Source: an uncultured Pontibacter sp.
GTDB lineage: Bacteria; Bacteroidota; Bacteroidia; Cytophagales; Hymenobacteraceae
Assembly (NCBI RefSeq): GCF_947495565.1
Contig: NZ_CANLZM010000008.1
Coordinates: 62,001-126,000, forward strand
Reading direction: 5' to 3'
DNA: 64,000 nt
Position 1 is the stretch's first letter; every line of letters starts with the position of its first letter. Both the position numbers and the translations under genes were made by a program. Under the pieces are notes generated by a model, which worked only from the letters and a program-made list of their open reading frames with translations, searched no databases and was not told the DNA's origin. Below are positions 16,618 to 25,301 of this stretch, one piece after another.

Positions 16618-17931
16618 TTACTTTTTCTTAAATAGTATCCTGATCGGAACACCTTTGAAATCGAAGTGCTCGCGCATCCTGTTCTCCAGGTAGCGCATGT
16701 ATGGCTCCTTAATGTACTGGGGCAGGTTGCAGAAAAACGCAAACGTAGGGTTGTGTGTTGGCAACTGCGTGATATACTTAATCTTGATAAACTTGCCTTT
16801 GTTTGACGGCGGCGGGTAACGCTCGATATCGGGCAGCAGCAAGTCGTTCAGCTTAGAAGTTGGGATTTTACGCGTCTTGTTGTCGTATACCTCCATGGCC
16901 ACCTCAATGGCTTTGTGGATACGCTGCTTCGTTACCACCGATGTAAAGATGATCGGCACGTAAGATATTGGCGCAATACGGCTGTAGATTTCCTCTTCAA
17001 AATGCTTGGTAGTATGCGTATCTTTCTCCACCAGGTCCCACTTGTTCACCAGAACCACGATACCTTTGCGGTTCTTCTCAGCCAGGGCGATGATGTTTAC
17101 GTCCTGCGCCTCGATGCCGCGCGTGGCATCCAAAATTACGATACAGACATCAGAGTCTTCCAGGGCGCGCACCGAGCGCAGCACAGAATAAAACTCAATG
17201 TCTTCGCTTACCTTGCTTTTGCGGCGCAAACCGGCCGTATCTACAATGATAAACTCCTGGCCAAACGCGTTGTAGCGGGCATGGATGGCATCGCGGGTGG
17301 TACCGGCTCTATCGGTTACAATGTTGCGCTCATGGCCGAGCAGCAGGTTAACAAAGGATGACTTGCCTACGTTCGGGCGGCCAAACACACCAATCTTCGG
17401 AATGCCTGCGTCCGGGTCTTCTATGCCTTCGTCTTTAAAGTGCTTTACAACTTCGTCCAGCAGTTCGCCGGTTCCGGAGCCGCTCTGCGAGGAGATCGGG
17501 AAAATATCTATACCTACACCCAGAGAGTAAAACTCGCCCATTTGGTGCATGCGGGCATTTGTATCGGCTTTGTTAGCCACTACATACACCGGCTTATCAG
17601 TGCGGCGCAGCACGTTGGCAAACTCTTCGTCCAAACCTGTCAGGCCGGCATCCACGTCCACCATAAACAGGATCACGTCAGCCTCGTTCATGGCCAGCTC
17701 AACCTGGCGGTTAATCTCGGATTCAAAAATATCGTCGGAGCCGTGCACGTAGCCACCTGTGTCTATCACGGTGAAGTACTTGCCGGTCCAGTCGCCGTGG
17801 CCGTAGCTGCGGTCGCGAGTTACGCCGCTCACGTTGTCCATGATGGCTTTGCGCTGGCCTATCAAGCGGTTAAAAAGGGTAGACTTGCCTACGTTTGGGC
17901 GGCCTACAATGGCAATGATGTTGGTTGACAT
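16618..17931 (-). CDS. der: Ribosome-biogenesis GTPase Der (EngA)
   Basis: Essential GTPase acting in 50S subunit maturation. The 437-residue protein has two G domains in tandem, the hallmark of Der: GRPNVGKSTLFNRL near the N-terminus with VIDTGG, and GRPNVGKSSFVNLL near residue 183 with IVDTAGLR and NKWDLV; a C-terminal KH-like domain follows (PTHNPTFAFFCNLP and a final FDFKGVPIRILFKKK). It lies 62 bases downstream of era on the same strand, so the two ribosome-assembly GTPases are probably co-expressed. Confidence 0.97.
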   Translation of the reverse strand: MSTNIIAIVGRPNVGKSTLFNRLIGQRKAIMDNVSGVTRDRSYGHGDWTGKYFTVIDTGGYVHGSDDIFESEINRQVELAMNEADVILFMVDVDAGLTGLDEEFANVLRRTDKPVYVVANKADTNARMHQMGEFYSLGVGIDIFPISSQSGSGTGELLDEVVKHFKDEGIEDPDAGIPKIGVFGRPNVGKSSFVNLLLGHERNIVTDRAGTTRDAIHARYNAFGQEFIIVDTAGLRRKSKVSEDIEFYSVLRSVRALEDSDVCIVILDATRGIEAQDVNIIALAEKNRKGIVVLVNKWDLVEKDTHTTKHFEEEIYSRIAPISYVPIIFTSVVTKQRIHKAIEVAMEVYDNKTRKIPTSKLNDLLLPDIERYPPPSNKGKFIKIKYITQLPTHNPTFAFFCNLPQYIKEPYMRYLENRMREHFDFKGVPIRILFKKK

Positions 17932-17993
17932 CGAACTAAAATAAAAGTGTTAAAGTGCCCCCGGAGCACCGTGCCCCGAAGCTTTATGGTGCG

Positions 17994-18884
17994 CTACTCT
18001 TCGCGGTAGCCGAAGCGCCGAAGCAGCTTCTGGTCTGTCCGCCAGTTCTCGTTCACGCGCACGTATAAATCAAGAAATATCTTTTTCTGGAAGAAGTTCT
18101 CCATATCGAGGCGGGCCTGCGTGCCTACTTTTTTCAGCGCCTCGCCCTTGTTACCGATCACAATGCCCTTCTGGCTGCGTCGCTCCACACTGATCTCTGC
18201 ACGAATCCGTATGATGTCCTCCTCTTCCTTGAACTCCTCTACCACCACCTCGCAGCTGTAAGGGATCTCTTTCTTATAGTTGAGGAAGATCTTTTCCCGG
18301 ATCATCTCCGACACAAAGAAACGCTCTGGTTTGTCTGTCAGTTCATCTTTGGGATAAAAGGCCGGATGCTCTGGCAGGTAATGCAGTAAGCGCGCGAAAA
18401 GCTGGTCCAGCCCAAAATTGTGCAAAGCTGAAATGGGATGTATTTCCGTCGGGTTCATGTGCTCCTGCCAGTAGGCCACCTTCTCGTTAACCTCCTCTTC
18501 GGTGGCCTGGTCAATCTTGTTGATCAGTAGAAGTATGGGCACCTTAGCGTGCTGCAGGCGCTTGATCACGTCGTCCTCATCGTGCTTCTCATAAATGTCC
18601 GTCACAAACAGTATAACATCGGCGTCCTCCAGCGAGGTGCGCACAAAACCCATCATCGACTCGTGCAGGGCATACTGCGGTTTAATGATACCCGGGGTGT
18701 CAGAATACACGATCTGGAAATCATCGCTGTTCAGGATACCCATGATGCGGTGGCGCGTTGTCTGGGCTTTTGACGTGATGATAGAGAGCTTCTCTCCTAC
18801 CAGTGCGTTCATCAGCGTTGATTTACCCACATTTGGTTTCCCTACTATACTTACAAAACCTGCTTTGTGCGGTGTGTCAGCCAT
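17994..18884 (-). CDS. era: GTPase Era
   Basis: GTPase that binds the 3' end of 16S rRNA in 30S assembly. The 296 residues hold a G domain with GKPNVGKSTLMNAL (G1), YSDTPGI (G3) and LINKID (G4), then a KH RNA-binding domain around GIVIGNKGEALKKVG. The length is normal for Era. A TAATTTTGCA promoter-like box lies 20 bases upstream of the start codon on the minus strand. The next gene downstream is der. Confidence 0.97.
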   Translation of the reverse strand: MADTPHKAGFVSIVGKPNVGKSTLMNALVGEKLSIITSKAQTTRHRIMGILNSDDFQIVYSDTPGIIKPQYALHESMMGFVRTSLEDADVILFVTDIYEKHDEDDVIKRLQHAKVPILLLINKIDQATEEEVNEKVAYWQEHMNPTEIHPISALHNFGLDQLFARLLHYLPEHPAFYPKDELTDKPERFFVSEMIREKIFLNYKKEIPYSCEVVVEEFKEEEDIIRIRAEISVERRSQKGIVIGNKGEALKKVGTQARLDMENFFQKKIFLDLYVRVNENWRTDQKLLRRFGYREE

Positions 18885-18904
18885 ACTCTTAAAATTTGAG
18901 GGTG

Positions 18905-18912
18905 CAAAATTA
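18905..18912 (-). promoter_or_regulatory. Candidate -7 box of era
   Basis: Minus-strand TAATTTTG, followed by CA, matches TAnnTTTG and ends 20 bases before the era ATG. No clear -33 TTG is visible. It belongs to a set of five such boxes in this window (era, hemH, glmM, mazG, 51099 methyltransferase). Confidence 0.5.
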
Positions 18913-19283
18913 CTTCTTTTTTACGAGAGTCTGGCAGAATGTCTAAATTATTGTGAATGAGGATGTGAGCGCATGAGCACTTTGTTGCCCAGAATTGCTT
19001 TCTATACTTGCAGCAGAAAGCTGGTTAGCACCTTTTCTAATACATCCTGCCGTGAACTTTAAAGTCATATTTATTATGAGGCAAGTTTTTAGCTTGCGCA
19101 AGTATAAGTATAAATCACCCTCGCCGGTTAGAAGTTTGCCAGATGCAGCACCACAAGCCGTTTATGGCAGCATTGCCATTTCATAAACCAGCTTCTTAAA
19201 CCTTTTTTATACTTGTGGCTTTATGCTTTACCGCCTCTATAAGGCATAAAGAATTCTGATCGGCAAGAAAGAATTATACTTAG
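18913..19283. other. Intergenic region between era and hemH
   Basis: About 430 bases separate the divergent era and hemH genes (18885-19316). Apart from the promoter boxes at either end I see no gene, RNA or strong hairpin. The heptamer AAGTATA/TATACTT occurs at least six times in the whole gap, including a direct AAGTATAAGTATAAA run near 19099. Confidence 0.5.
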
Positions 19284-19291
19284 TATCTTTG
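19284..19291 (+). promoter_or_regulatory. Candidate -7 box of hemH
   Basis: TATCTTTG followed by CA, 25 bases upstream of the hemH ATG, matches the Bacteroidetes TAnnTTTG consensus. No good -33 element is visible. Confidence 0.5.
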
Positions 19292-19316
19292 CACCAGATA
19301 AGCACTTATACTTTAC

Positions 19317-20345
19317 ATGAGCAAGAAGAACACCGGTAAGATTGGTGTGCTGTTGGTAAACCTTGGCACCCCCGATACCCCCGAAACGCCTGATGTTAGA
19401 AAGTACCTGCGCGAGTTCCTGCTGGACAAGCGCGTGATTGATATAAACCCGGTTGGCCGCTTTTTCCTGATTAACGGGGTAATTGCGCCTTTCCGTGCGC
19501 CTAAGTCTGCGGTGGTGTACAAGCAGCTCTGGACTGAGCGCGGCTCCCCGTTGCTTTACCACGGCCTCGACCTGAAAGAGAAGCTGCAGGCCAGCCTCGG
19601 TAACGATTACTTCGTTTCCTTTGGCATGCGCTATCAGAAGCCAAGTTTAAAAAGCGCCCTGGAAGAGCTGCGTGAGCAAAGCGTGGACCGTATTATCGTA
19701 TTTCCGCTGTTTCCGCAGTATGCCTCGGCCAGCACCGGCTCCGCCCAGGATAAGATCATGGAGATTGTGAAAGACTGGTGGATCATTCCGAGCATCAACT
19801 TCATCTCTAACTTCTGCAACGACCCTGGCTTTATTGAATCGTTTGCGGAGCTTGGCAGCAAGTATATGCAGCAGGAAGAATACGACCACGTGATGTTCAG
19901 TTACCACGGCCTGCCGGAGCGCCACATCCTGAAGGGCAGCGACCACGGCTATTGCAAGCTTGGCTCCTGCTGCAACAGCTACAACAAGCGTAATCAGTAC
20001 TGCTACCGCGCATCCTGCTTCGAGACCTCACGCCAGTTGGCGGCGGCACTTGGCCTGCGCGAAGACCAGTATTCCGTTGCGTTCCAGTCGCGTTTGGGCA
20101 AAGACCCATGGCTGAAACCTTATACCGATGAGATGCTGAAAACCTTTCCGGAGAAAGGCATCAAGAAAGTGCTTGCCTTCAGCCCGGCCTTCGTGGCCGA
20201 CTGCCTGGAGACCACTATAGAAGTGGGCGAAGAGTTCAGAGAGATGTTTTTAGAAGCTGGCGGCGAGAAGTGGCAGCTGGTAGAAAGCCTGAACTCCAAC
20301 GACACCTGGGTGGAGGCCGTGAAGCAAATCATACTTGAGAACTAG
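19317..20345 (+). CDS. hemH: Ferrochelatase
   Basis: Inserts Fe(II) into protoporphyrin (or coproporphyrin) in the last part of heme synthesis. The 342 residues contain SYHGLPERH with metal-binding His197 and ADCLETTIE with the catalytic Glu298; the N-terminal GVLLVNLGTPDTPE is the family signature. A segment with five cysteines (Cys213, 218, 219, 229 and 234) lies shortly after the catalytic His and is unlike the C-terminal iron-sulfur cysteines known from some actinobacterial and animal enzymes. The gene has its own promoter box and terminator, so it is monocistronic. Confidence 0.95.
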   Translation: MSKKNTGKIGVLLVNLGTPDTPETPDVRKYLREFLLDKRVIDINPVGRFFLINGVIAPFRAPKSAVVYKQLWTERGSPLLYHGLDLKEKLQASLGNDYFVSFGMRYQKPSLKSALEELREQSVDRIIVFPLFPQYASASTGSAQDKIMEIVKDWWIIPSINFISNFCNDPGFIESFAELGSKYMQQEEYDHVMFSYHGLPERHILKGSDHGYCKLGSCCNSYNKRNQYCYRASCFETSRQLAAALGLREDQYSVAFQSRLGKDPWLKPYTDEMLKTFPEKGIKKVLAFSPAFVADCLETTIEVGEEFREMFLEAGGEKWQLVESLNSNDTWVEAVKQIILEN

Positions 20346-20385
20346 TTTGAGAAATTTAAAGACGCAGAGATCTCTGCAAAGTATG

Positions 20386-20421
20386 AAAGGCCGCTGCAAG
20401 TATAAATGCAGCGGCCTTTTT
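20386..20421 (+). terminator. Intrinsic terminator after hemH
   Basis: Stem AAAGGCCGCTGCA (20386-20398) with TGCAGCGGCCTTT (20407-20419), loop AGTATAAA, then TTTTT. It begins 40 bases after the hemH stop. Confidence 0.88.
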
Positions 20422-20576
20422 ATGTAACAGTAATCTGCCGCTATACTTTAAATTGCCGCAAGTTTAGCGCAGCGTACCTTGTGGTAAAAACGACTGAAAG
20501 CTTTCGACTTGCTTTCTGTGGAACAGAAAAGTATGTTTTTAAAAAACACTCCGCGAAATTTTGCTCGCCTATTCTA

Positions 20577-20654
20577 TTTGGTCCTCCGCCCTAGTTGAGT
20601 TAAAAACTCAACACCATACAAAGCCACGAGCTCGCTAGCCTAAACTCGCAGCAG
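20577..20654. repeat. Dispersed palindromic repeat, copy B
   Basis: Matches copy A at 1712-1784: both read TTTGG.C.TC.GCCC, then GTTGAGTT...AACTCAAC (here 20594-20612), then a stretch with CACGAG and TAAACTCGC. The rest of the hemH-LOG gap (20422-20576) holds no gene that I can support, though GCAAGTTTAG near 20457 may be the decayed outer arm. Confidence 0.6.
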
Positions 20655-20683
20655 GTATTTTGAGCAGCCTGTATAACCAGTAA

Positions 20684-21271
20684 TTAAATTCGCTCAGCGT
20701 CTACCCAGTCTTTGGCACAGGCAGCGGCATACTTGCCCAGCTTTTCGAGCAGTACACTTGCCTCAGCTTCTACAATCAGGCTCTTCTGATATGCAGGCTG
20801 GATGAATCCTTCTGCCACACCGAGCGCCACCTGCTGCATAAACGCATCAAAGTAACCTCCTACATTGTAAAACGCCACAGGCTTCCGGATGATACCCAGC
20901 TGGTTCCAGGTGATGATTTCGTTGATCTCGTCGAGCGTTCCAAAGCCGCCCGGCATCGCAATAAACGCATCCGACTGTGCCGCCATCAGCGCTTTACGCT
21001 CGTGCATAGTTTTTACCACGTGCAGCTCCGTTAGCCCGGTGTGCGCCACTTCGCGATCAACGAGGCTCTGCGGGATAACCCCAACGGCCTCGCCGCCGGC
21101 AGCAAGTATGGCATCGGCAATGGTGCCCATCAACCCTACTTTTCCGCCACCAAACACCAGCTTAATGCCTTGCTCGGCCATAAGCTGCCCCAGTGCTGTG
21201 GCCGCTTCTGCATACATACTTTTATGGCCGGCACTGGCTCCGCAGAACACAGCTATACTTTTTATACTCAT
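20684..21271 (-). CDS. LOG family protein (TIGR00730, Rossmann fold)
   Basis: A 195-residue protein of the lysine-decarboxylase-like/LOG family, which in characterised members hydrolyses nucleoside 5'-monophosphates of the cytokinin type to base and ribose phosphate. The signature PGGFGTLDE is at residues 107-115 and the nucleotide loop GGGKVGLMG at 41-49. Length and both motifs are standard. In bacteria without cytokinins the natural substrate is uncertain (AMP or a modified nucleotide). It is probably monocistronic; the cysteine desulfurase gene follows after about 95 bases and ends at its own hairpin side. Confidence 0.9.
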   Translation of the reverse strand: MSIKSIAVFCGASAGHKSMYAEAATALGQLMAEQGIKLVFGGGKVGLMGTIADAILAAGGEAVGVIPQSLVDREVAHTGLTELHVVKTMHERKALMAAQSDAFIAMPGGFGTLDEINEIITWNQLGIIRKPVAFYNVGGYFDAFMQQVALGVAEGFIQPAYQKSLIVEAEASVLLEKLGKYAAACAKDWVDAERI

Positions 21272-21304
21272 CTGTTAACTGATTAGAATGTGATGTAACT
21301 AAAG

Positions 21305-21332
21305 AAGGCTCCGGCAAAACTGCCAGAGCCTT
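21305..21332 (-). terminator. Hairpin after the cysteine desulfurase gene
   Basis: Stem AAGGCTCCGGCA (21305-21316) with TGCCAGAGCCTT (21321-21332), one mismatch, 4-base loop. It lies 32 bases beyond the stop of the minus-strand cysteine desulfurase gene; the T tract is short. Confidence 0.6.
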
Positions 21333-21364
21333 TGAATTTATACTTCAAGTAAACTATCCTTGGT

Positions 21365-22507
21365 TTAGGCCAGCTCCTTTTTATACATTTTAGCTAGTGT
21401 GGCAGCGGCATAATCTATCTCTTCGGGTGTGTTATACTTGCTGAAAGAGAAACGCACCGAGCCGCGAGTTGGGTCTACATTTAGCGCGCGCAACACATGC
21501 GAGCCGGTGTTGGCCCCGCTGCTGCAGGCACTGCCGCCGGATGCTGATATCTTATTGATATCCAAGCTAAACAGCAGCATTTCGTTAATGTGCGAAGCCG
21601 GCAGGTTCACGTTCAGCACCGTATATAGGCTTTTGTCACCAAACTCCGACATCCCGTTAAAGCTCACATCCTCCATCTGCTCGCGCAGTTTATAGATCAT
21701 GCGGTCTTTAAGCCCTTGGATATATGTGGTGTGCTCCTCCATATCGCGGTAGGCAATTTCCAACGCCTTGGCTAGGCCAATAATACCGTACACGTTCTCG
21801 GTGCCGCCGCGCATGTTACGCTCCTGCGCCCCGCCCTGGATCAGGGGCTGAATTTTAGTGCCGCCATCGCAATACAAGAACCCAACACCTTTTGGCCCAT
21901 GGAACTTATGCGCCGAGCCTACAATAAAGTTTGCGCCCAGCTGCTGCACGTCGTGCTTGTAGTGGCCCATCGTCTGCACGGTGTCCGAGTGGAACAGCGC
22001 ATTATACTTGCGGCAGATCTCCCCGATGGCTTCTATGTTGTTCAGGTTACCGATTTCGTTGTTGGCATGCATGACCGACACCAATGTTTGCGGTTGGTTT
22101 GCCAGCAGTTCCTCCAGGTGCTCCAGGTCCAGGTTGCCGCGCTCATCGTGGCGCAGGTAGCTCACCTGTACGCCTTCCTGTTTCTCGAGCAGCTCCATGG
22201 TGTGCAGCACCGCATGGTGCTCCAGCTTGGTAGAAATGGCGTGCTTAATGCCCAGCGAGCGGCACGTGCAGATTAGTGCAGCGTTGTCGGCCTCGGTGCC
22301 GCCGGAGGTAAAGAACACCTCGGCAGGAGATGTATTTATTAAGCCCGCCACCGTTTTGCGTGCTTTCTCGATGGCTGCCCTCACCTCGCGCCCATGCGAG
22401 TGGATGGAGGAAGGGTTACCGAAATGCTCCAGCATAAACGGAGCCATGGCATCAAAAACCTCTTTATCCAGAGGTGTGGTGGCAGCATTGTCTAAATAAA
22501 CACGCAT
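21365..22507 (-). CDS. Cysteine desulfurase (NifS/IscS class)
   Basis: PLP enzyme that removes sulfur from L-cysteine as an enzyme-bound persulfide for Fe-S clusters and tRNA thiolation. In 380 residues the PLP lysine is Lys201 in GSAHKFHGPKG and the persulfide cysteine is Cys328 in SGGSACSSGA, which sits in the extended loop typical of the IscS/NifS class I enzymes. LDNAATTP at the N-terminus is standard. No iscU or suf genes are adjacent. It could also supply selenium or sulfur to the SelU/SelD pathway at 47-49 kb, but this is a guess. Confidence 0.94.
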   Translation of the reverse strand: MRVYLDNAATTPLDKEVFDAMAPFMLEHFGNPSSIHSHGREVRAAIEKARKTVAGLINTSPAEVFFTSGGTEADNAALICTCRSLGIKHAISTKLEHHAVLHTMELLEKQEGVQVSYLRHDERGNLDLEHLEELLANQPQTLVSVMHANNEIGNLNNIEAIGEICRKYNALFHSDTVQTMGHYKHDVQQLGANFIVGSAHKFHGPKGVGFLYCDGGTKIQPLIQGGAQERNMRGGTENVYGIIGLAKALEIAYRDMEEHTTYIQGLKDRMIYKLREQMEDVSFNGMSEFGDKSLYTVLNVNLPASHINEMLLFSLDINKISASGGSACSSGANTGSHVLRALNVDPTRGSVRFSFSKYNTPEEIDYAAATLAKMYKKELA

Positions 22508-22556
22508 ATTCTTAAACTGATTTTTTATTCTATTCTTAAATCAACCACTAAAGTAT

Positions 22557-22606
22557 AAAAAAAAGTTGCGCCAGAGACAGGAACATTCTCCTACCAGTGG
22601 CGCAAC
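22557..22606 (-). terminator. Intrinsic terminator after glmM
   Basis: Stem GTTGCGCCA (22565-22573) with TGGCGCAAC (22598-22606), 24-base loop, 50 bases past the glmM stop; on the minus strand a run of eight T follows (22564-22557). Confidence 0.75.
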
Positions 22607-22655
22607 ACGGTGCGTTACTCATTGTTTTTATGACAGCAGCAACAACACATTATAC

Positions 22656-24047
22656 TTATGCTTTGGCAGAGATGATCTCTTTGATGTCCGCAATAATTTT
22701 ATTGGCCAGGTGCTCAGCGGTGGCATTGCTATCGCTCTCGGCGTAAATACGAATGATAGGCTCGGTGTTGGACTTGCGCAGGTGCACCCACTCCTTGTCA
22801 AACTCAATCTTAACGCCATCAATGGTATTGATCGGCTGCTTGGCGTAACGGTCCTCCATCTGGTGCAGCACTTCGTCCACGTTTACATCCGGAGTCAGCT
22901 CGATTTTATTTTTGGAGATGTAATAGTTAGGATAGCTGGCACGCAGGCGCGTCATGCTCATCCCTGATTTAGCCAGGTGCGTCAGGAAGAGGGCGATACC
23001 TACCAGCGCATCGCGGCCATAGTGCAGCTCCGGGTAAATAATACCGCCGTTGCCCTCGCCCCCGATGATGGCGTTTTGCTCCTTCATCATGTTTACCACG
23101 TTCACCTCGCCTACTGCGGCTGCATAATACTCGCCGCCGGCTTTCTCGGTAACGTCGCGCAGGGCGCGGGTAGAGGAAAGGTTAGATACGGTGTTGCCTA
23201 CTTTGTTCTTAAGTATATAATCCGCTACGGCTACCAAGGTATACTCTTCGCCGAACATGCTGCCGTCTTCGTTTACCAACGCCAAACGGTCTACATCCGG
23301 GTCTACCACAATACCCAAATCAAACTTGCCTTTCTCGATTACCTTCGATATTTCGCGCAGGTTTTCTGGGAGCGGCTCCGGGTTGTGGGCAAAGTTTCCG
23401 TCTGGCTCGCAGAACAGTTTTTCAATCTTATTCACACCAAGCGCTTCCAGCAGCATCGGCACGGCAAAACCACCGCTTGAGTTTACGGCATCTACCGCTA
23501 CGCTGAAGTTTTTGGCTTTGATGGCCTCCACGTCTACCAGCGGCAGGTCAAGTATGGTTTTGATGTGCTTCTCCAGCGCATCTTCGCTCTGCGTATACTT
23601 GCCAAGCTCTGTTACCTGCGCAAACTCGAAAGCTTCTTTCTCCGCGATCTCCAGCATAAGCTTACCTTCGGCATCAGAAATAAACTCTCCTTTATGATTG
23701 AGTAGTTTCAGCGCATTCCATTGTTTTGGGTTATGGCTTGCTGTAAGTATGATACCGCCTCCAGCCTCTAGCGCCGGCACCTCCATCTCCACGGTTGGCG
23801 TGGTAGATAGCCCTACATCCACCACATCTATCCCTAAGCCTTGCAGCGTAGCGCACACAAGCTTGTTCACCATGTCGCCGGAAAGGCGTGCATCACGGCC
23901 AACTATAATTGTTTTTTTGTCGGTGTTCTGAAGCACCCAGGTTCCGAAAGCAGCAGAAAACTTAACTACATCCACAGGGGTAAGTCCTTCACCAGCCTGT
24001 CCGCCTATCGTGCCACGTATTCCTGAAATCGATTTTATTAAAGCCAC
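22656..24047 (-). CDS. glmM: Phosphoglucosamine mutase
   Basis: Interconverts glucosamine-6-P and glucosamine-1-P for UDP-GlcNAc and thus peptidoglycan and LPS synthesis. Four-domain phosphohexomutase of 463 residues: phosphoserine loop TASHNPKQW with Ser104, metal loop DPDVDR (Asp249, 251 and 253) and sugar-binding GEGNGGIIYPELHYGRD. The final RKSNTEPIIRIYAES is the phosphate-binding loop. Some Bacteroidota homologues may act on other hexose phosphates, so GlmM is the most likely but not the only role. A TACTTTTG promoter box lies 23 bases upstream of the start. Confidence 0.92.
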   Translation of the reverse strand: MALIKSISGIRGTIGGQAGEGLTPVDVVKFSAAFGTWVLQNTDKKTIIVGRDARLSGDMVNKLVCATLQGLGIDVVDVGLSTTPTVEMEVPALEAGGGIILTASHNPKQWNALKLLNHKGEFISDAEGKLMLEIAEKEAFEFAQVTELGKYTQSEDALEKHIKTILDLPLVDVEAIKAKNFSVAVDAVNSSGGFAVPMLLEALGVNKIEKLFCEPDGNFAHNPEPLPENLREISKVIEKGKFDLGIVVDPDVDRLALVNEDGSMFGEEYTLVAVADYILKNKVGNTVSNLSSTRALRDVTEKAGGEYYAAAVGEVNVVNMMKEQNAIIGGEGNGGIIYPELHYGRDALVGIALFLTHLAKSGMSMTRLRASYPNYYISKNKIELTPDVNVDEVLHQMEDRYAKQPINTIDGVKIEFDKEWVHLRKSNTEPIIRIYAESDSNATAEHLANKIIADIKEIISAKA

Positions 24048-24070
24048 TGTTCGTATATTTATTACTCAGG

Positions 24071-24078
24071 CAAAAGTA
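24071..24078 (-). promoter_or_regulatory. Candidate -7 box of glmM
   Basis: Minus-strand TACTTTTG followed by CC, 23 bases before the glmM ATG; matches TAnnTTTG. No -33 TTG at normal spacing. Confidence 0.5.
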
Positions 24079-24478
24079 GTAATTTTACTTATACTTCCAG
24101 CGGGATAATTTGGTATTGTGGCAAGCCGAAAAATACGTAGCGGGAAGCACGCAGCGCAAAAACCTTGTATAGAACATTCAACAGCTAATCCGGAAAGGCG
24201 CTAAACTTTACTCTCCGTTCTCGGCCTCCAAACTATTGTCTATTTAAGATTGATACCATTGTTTACAGCGGAAGATTTTTAATGGCTGATTAACCAACCG
24301 CCAAGCCTGCTAATACCACAGCAACGGCAAACCTGTTTATACTTGCTTTCAGCATATCTATACTCAACACCACCGTTTTTTTTAAGGAAAGGCGCAGGCC
24401 GGTGACTTCAGAAATCACTTCAGGGTTAATAGAGGGTTAAGCCTTGCTTTGGCCGAACCACATACGTTAATTATTTAG
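24079..24478. other. Intergenic region between glmM and mazG
   Basis: About 440 bases separate the divergent genes (24048-24491). Only the two promoter boxes at its ends can be supported. I see no reading frame of note, no strong hairpin and no RNA motif; a T8 run at 24379-24386 and three heptamer-like words are the only features. Confidence 0.45.
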
Positions 24479-24486
24479 TATCTTTG
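24479..24486 (+). promoter_or_regulatory. Candidate -7 box of mazG, 5 bases before ATG
   Basis: TATCTTTG followed by CC. Transcription starting a few bases downstream of the box would begin at or next to the ATG at 24492, giving a leaderless or near-leaderless mRNA. Confidence 0.5.
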
Positions 24487-24491
24487 CCTTT

Positions 24492-25301
24492 ATGACTACT
24501 TTACAACCTGGTAATAACATGCGCCATCGCCAGCTCGAGGCCTTTAGCCGCCTGCTGGATGTGATGGACGACCTGCGCGAAAAATGCCCCTGGGATCAAA
24601 AGCAAACAATGGAAAGCCTGCGCCACCTGACCATTGAAGAAACCTACGAACTCTCTGACGCCATCCTGAAAGGAGAGCTGCAGGAGGTAAAGAAAGAGAT
24701 CGGCGACATAATGCTGCACCTGGTATTTTACGCCAAAATTGCCGCCGAGAAAGGCGCCTTTGACATAGCCGACGTACTAAATGCGCAGTGCGAGAAACTC
24801 ATCTTCCGCCACCCACACATTTACGGCGACACCAAAGCCGACAGTGAGGAGGAAGTAAAGCAGAACTGGGAGAAGCTAAAGCTAAAAGAAGGCAACAAAT
24901 CTGTGCTGGGAGGAGTACCTCAATCGCTGCCTGCATTGGTAAAAGCGATGCGCATACAGGAGAAAGCCCGCGGCGTTGGCTTTGACTGGGACGACAAATC
25001 GCAAGTATGGGCTAAGGTGGAGGAGGAACTAAACGAGTTCGCAAGTGAGTTTAACATAGAGGATCCTGCCGCCATAGACCAGCAAAAAGCCACGGCCGAG
25101 TTCGGCGATTTACTGTTTTCGCTCATTAATTTTGCCCGCTTTGCCGGCATAAACCCAGAAGAGGCGCTGGAACGCACAAACCTTAAGTTTATCTCCCGCT
25201 TCCAGTTTATTGAGACAGAAGCTGCCAAAGACGGAAAGCAACTACAGGACATGACCTTGCAGGAAATGGATTTTTATTGGAACCAGGCAAAAAAGCTGTA
25301 G
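24492..25301 (+). CDS. mazG: Nucleoside triphosphate pyrophosphohydrolase MazG
   Basis: Hydrolyses (d)NTPs to (d)NMPs and PPi, a house-cleaning activity also tied to ppGpp level control. The 269 residues contain two MazG domains: the first with CPWDQKQTMESLRHLTIEET and EEVKKEIGDIMLHLVF, the second with the matching EEELNEF and AEFGDLLFSLINFARF. Helical EExx(D/E) Mg-binding motifs occur in both. Start may be ATG 24492 or the Met ten codons later; the first fits the promoter box. Monocistronic by context. Confidence 0.95.
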   Translation: MTTLQPGNNMRHRQLEAFSRLLDVMDDLREKCPWDQKQTMESLRHLTIEETYELSDAILKGELQEVKKEIGDIMLHLVFYAKIAAEKGAFDIADVLNAQCEKLIFRHPHIYGDTKADSEEEVKQNWEKLKLKEGNKSVLGGVPQSLPALVKAMRIQEKARGVGFDWDDKSQVWAKVEEELNEFASEFNIEDPAAIDQQKATAEFGDLLFSLINFARFAGINPEEALERTNLKFISRFQFIETEAAKDGKQLQDMTLQEMDFYWNQAKKL

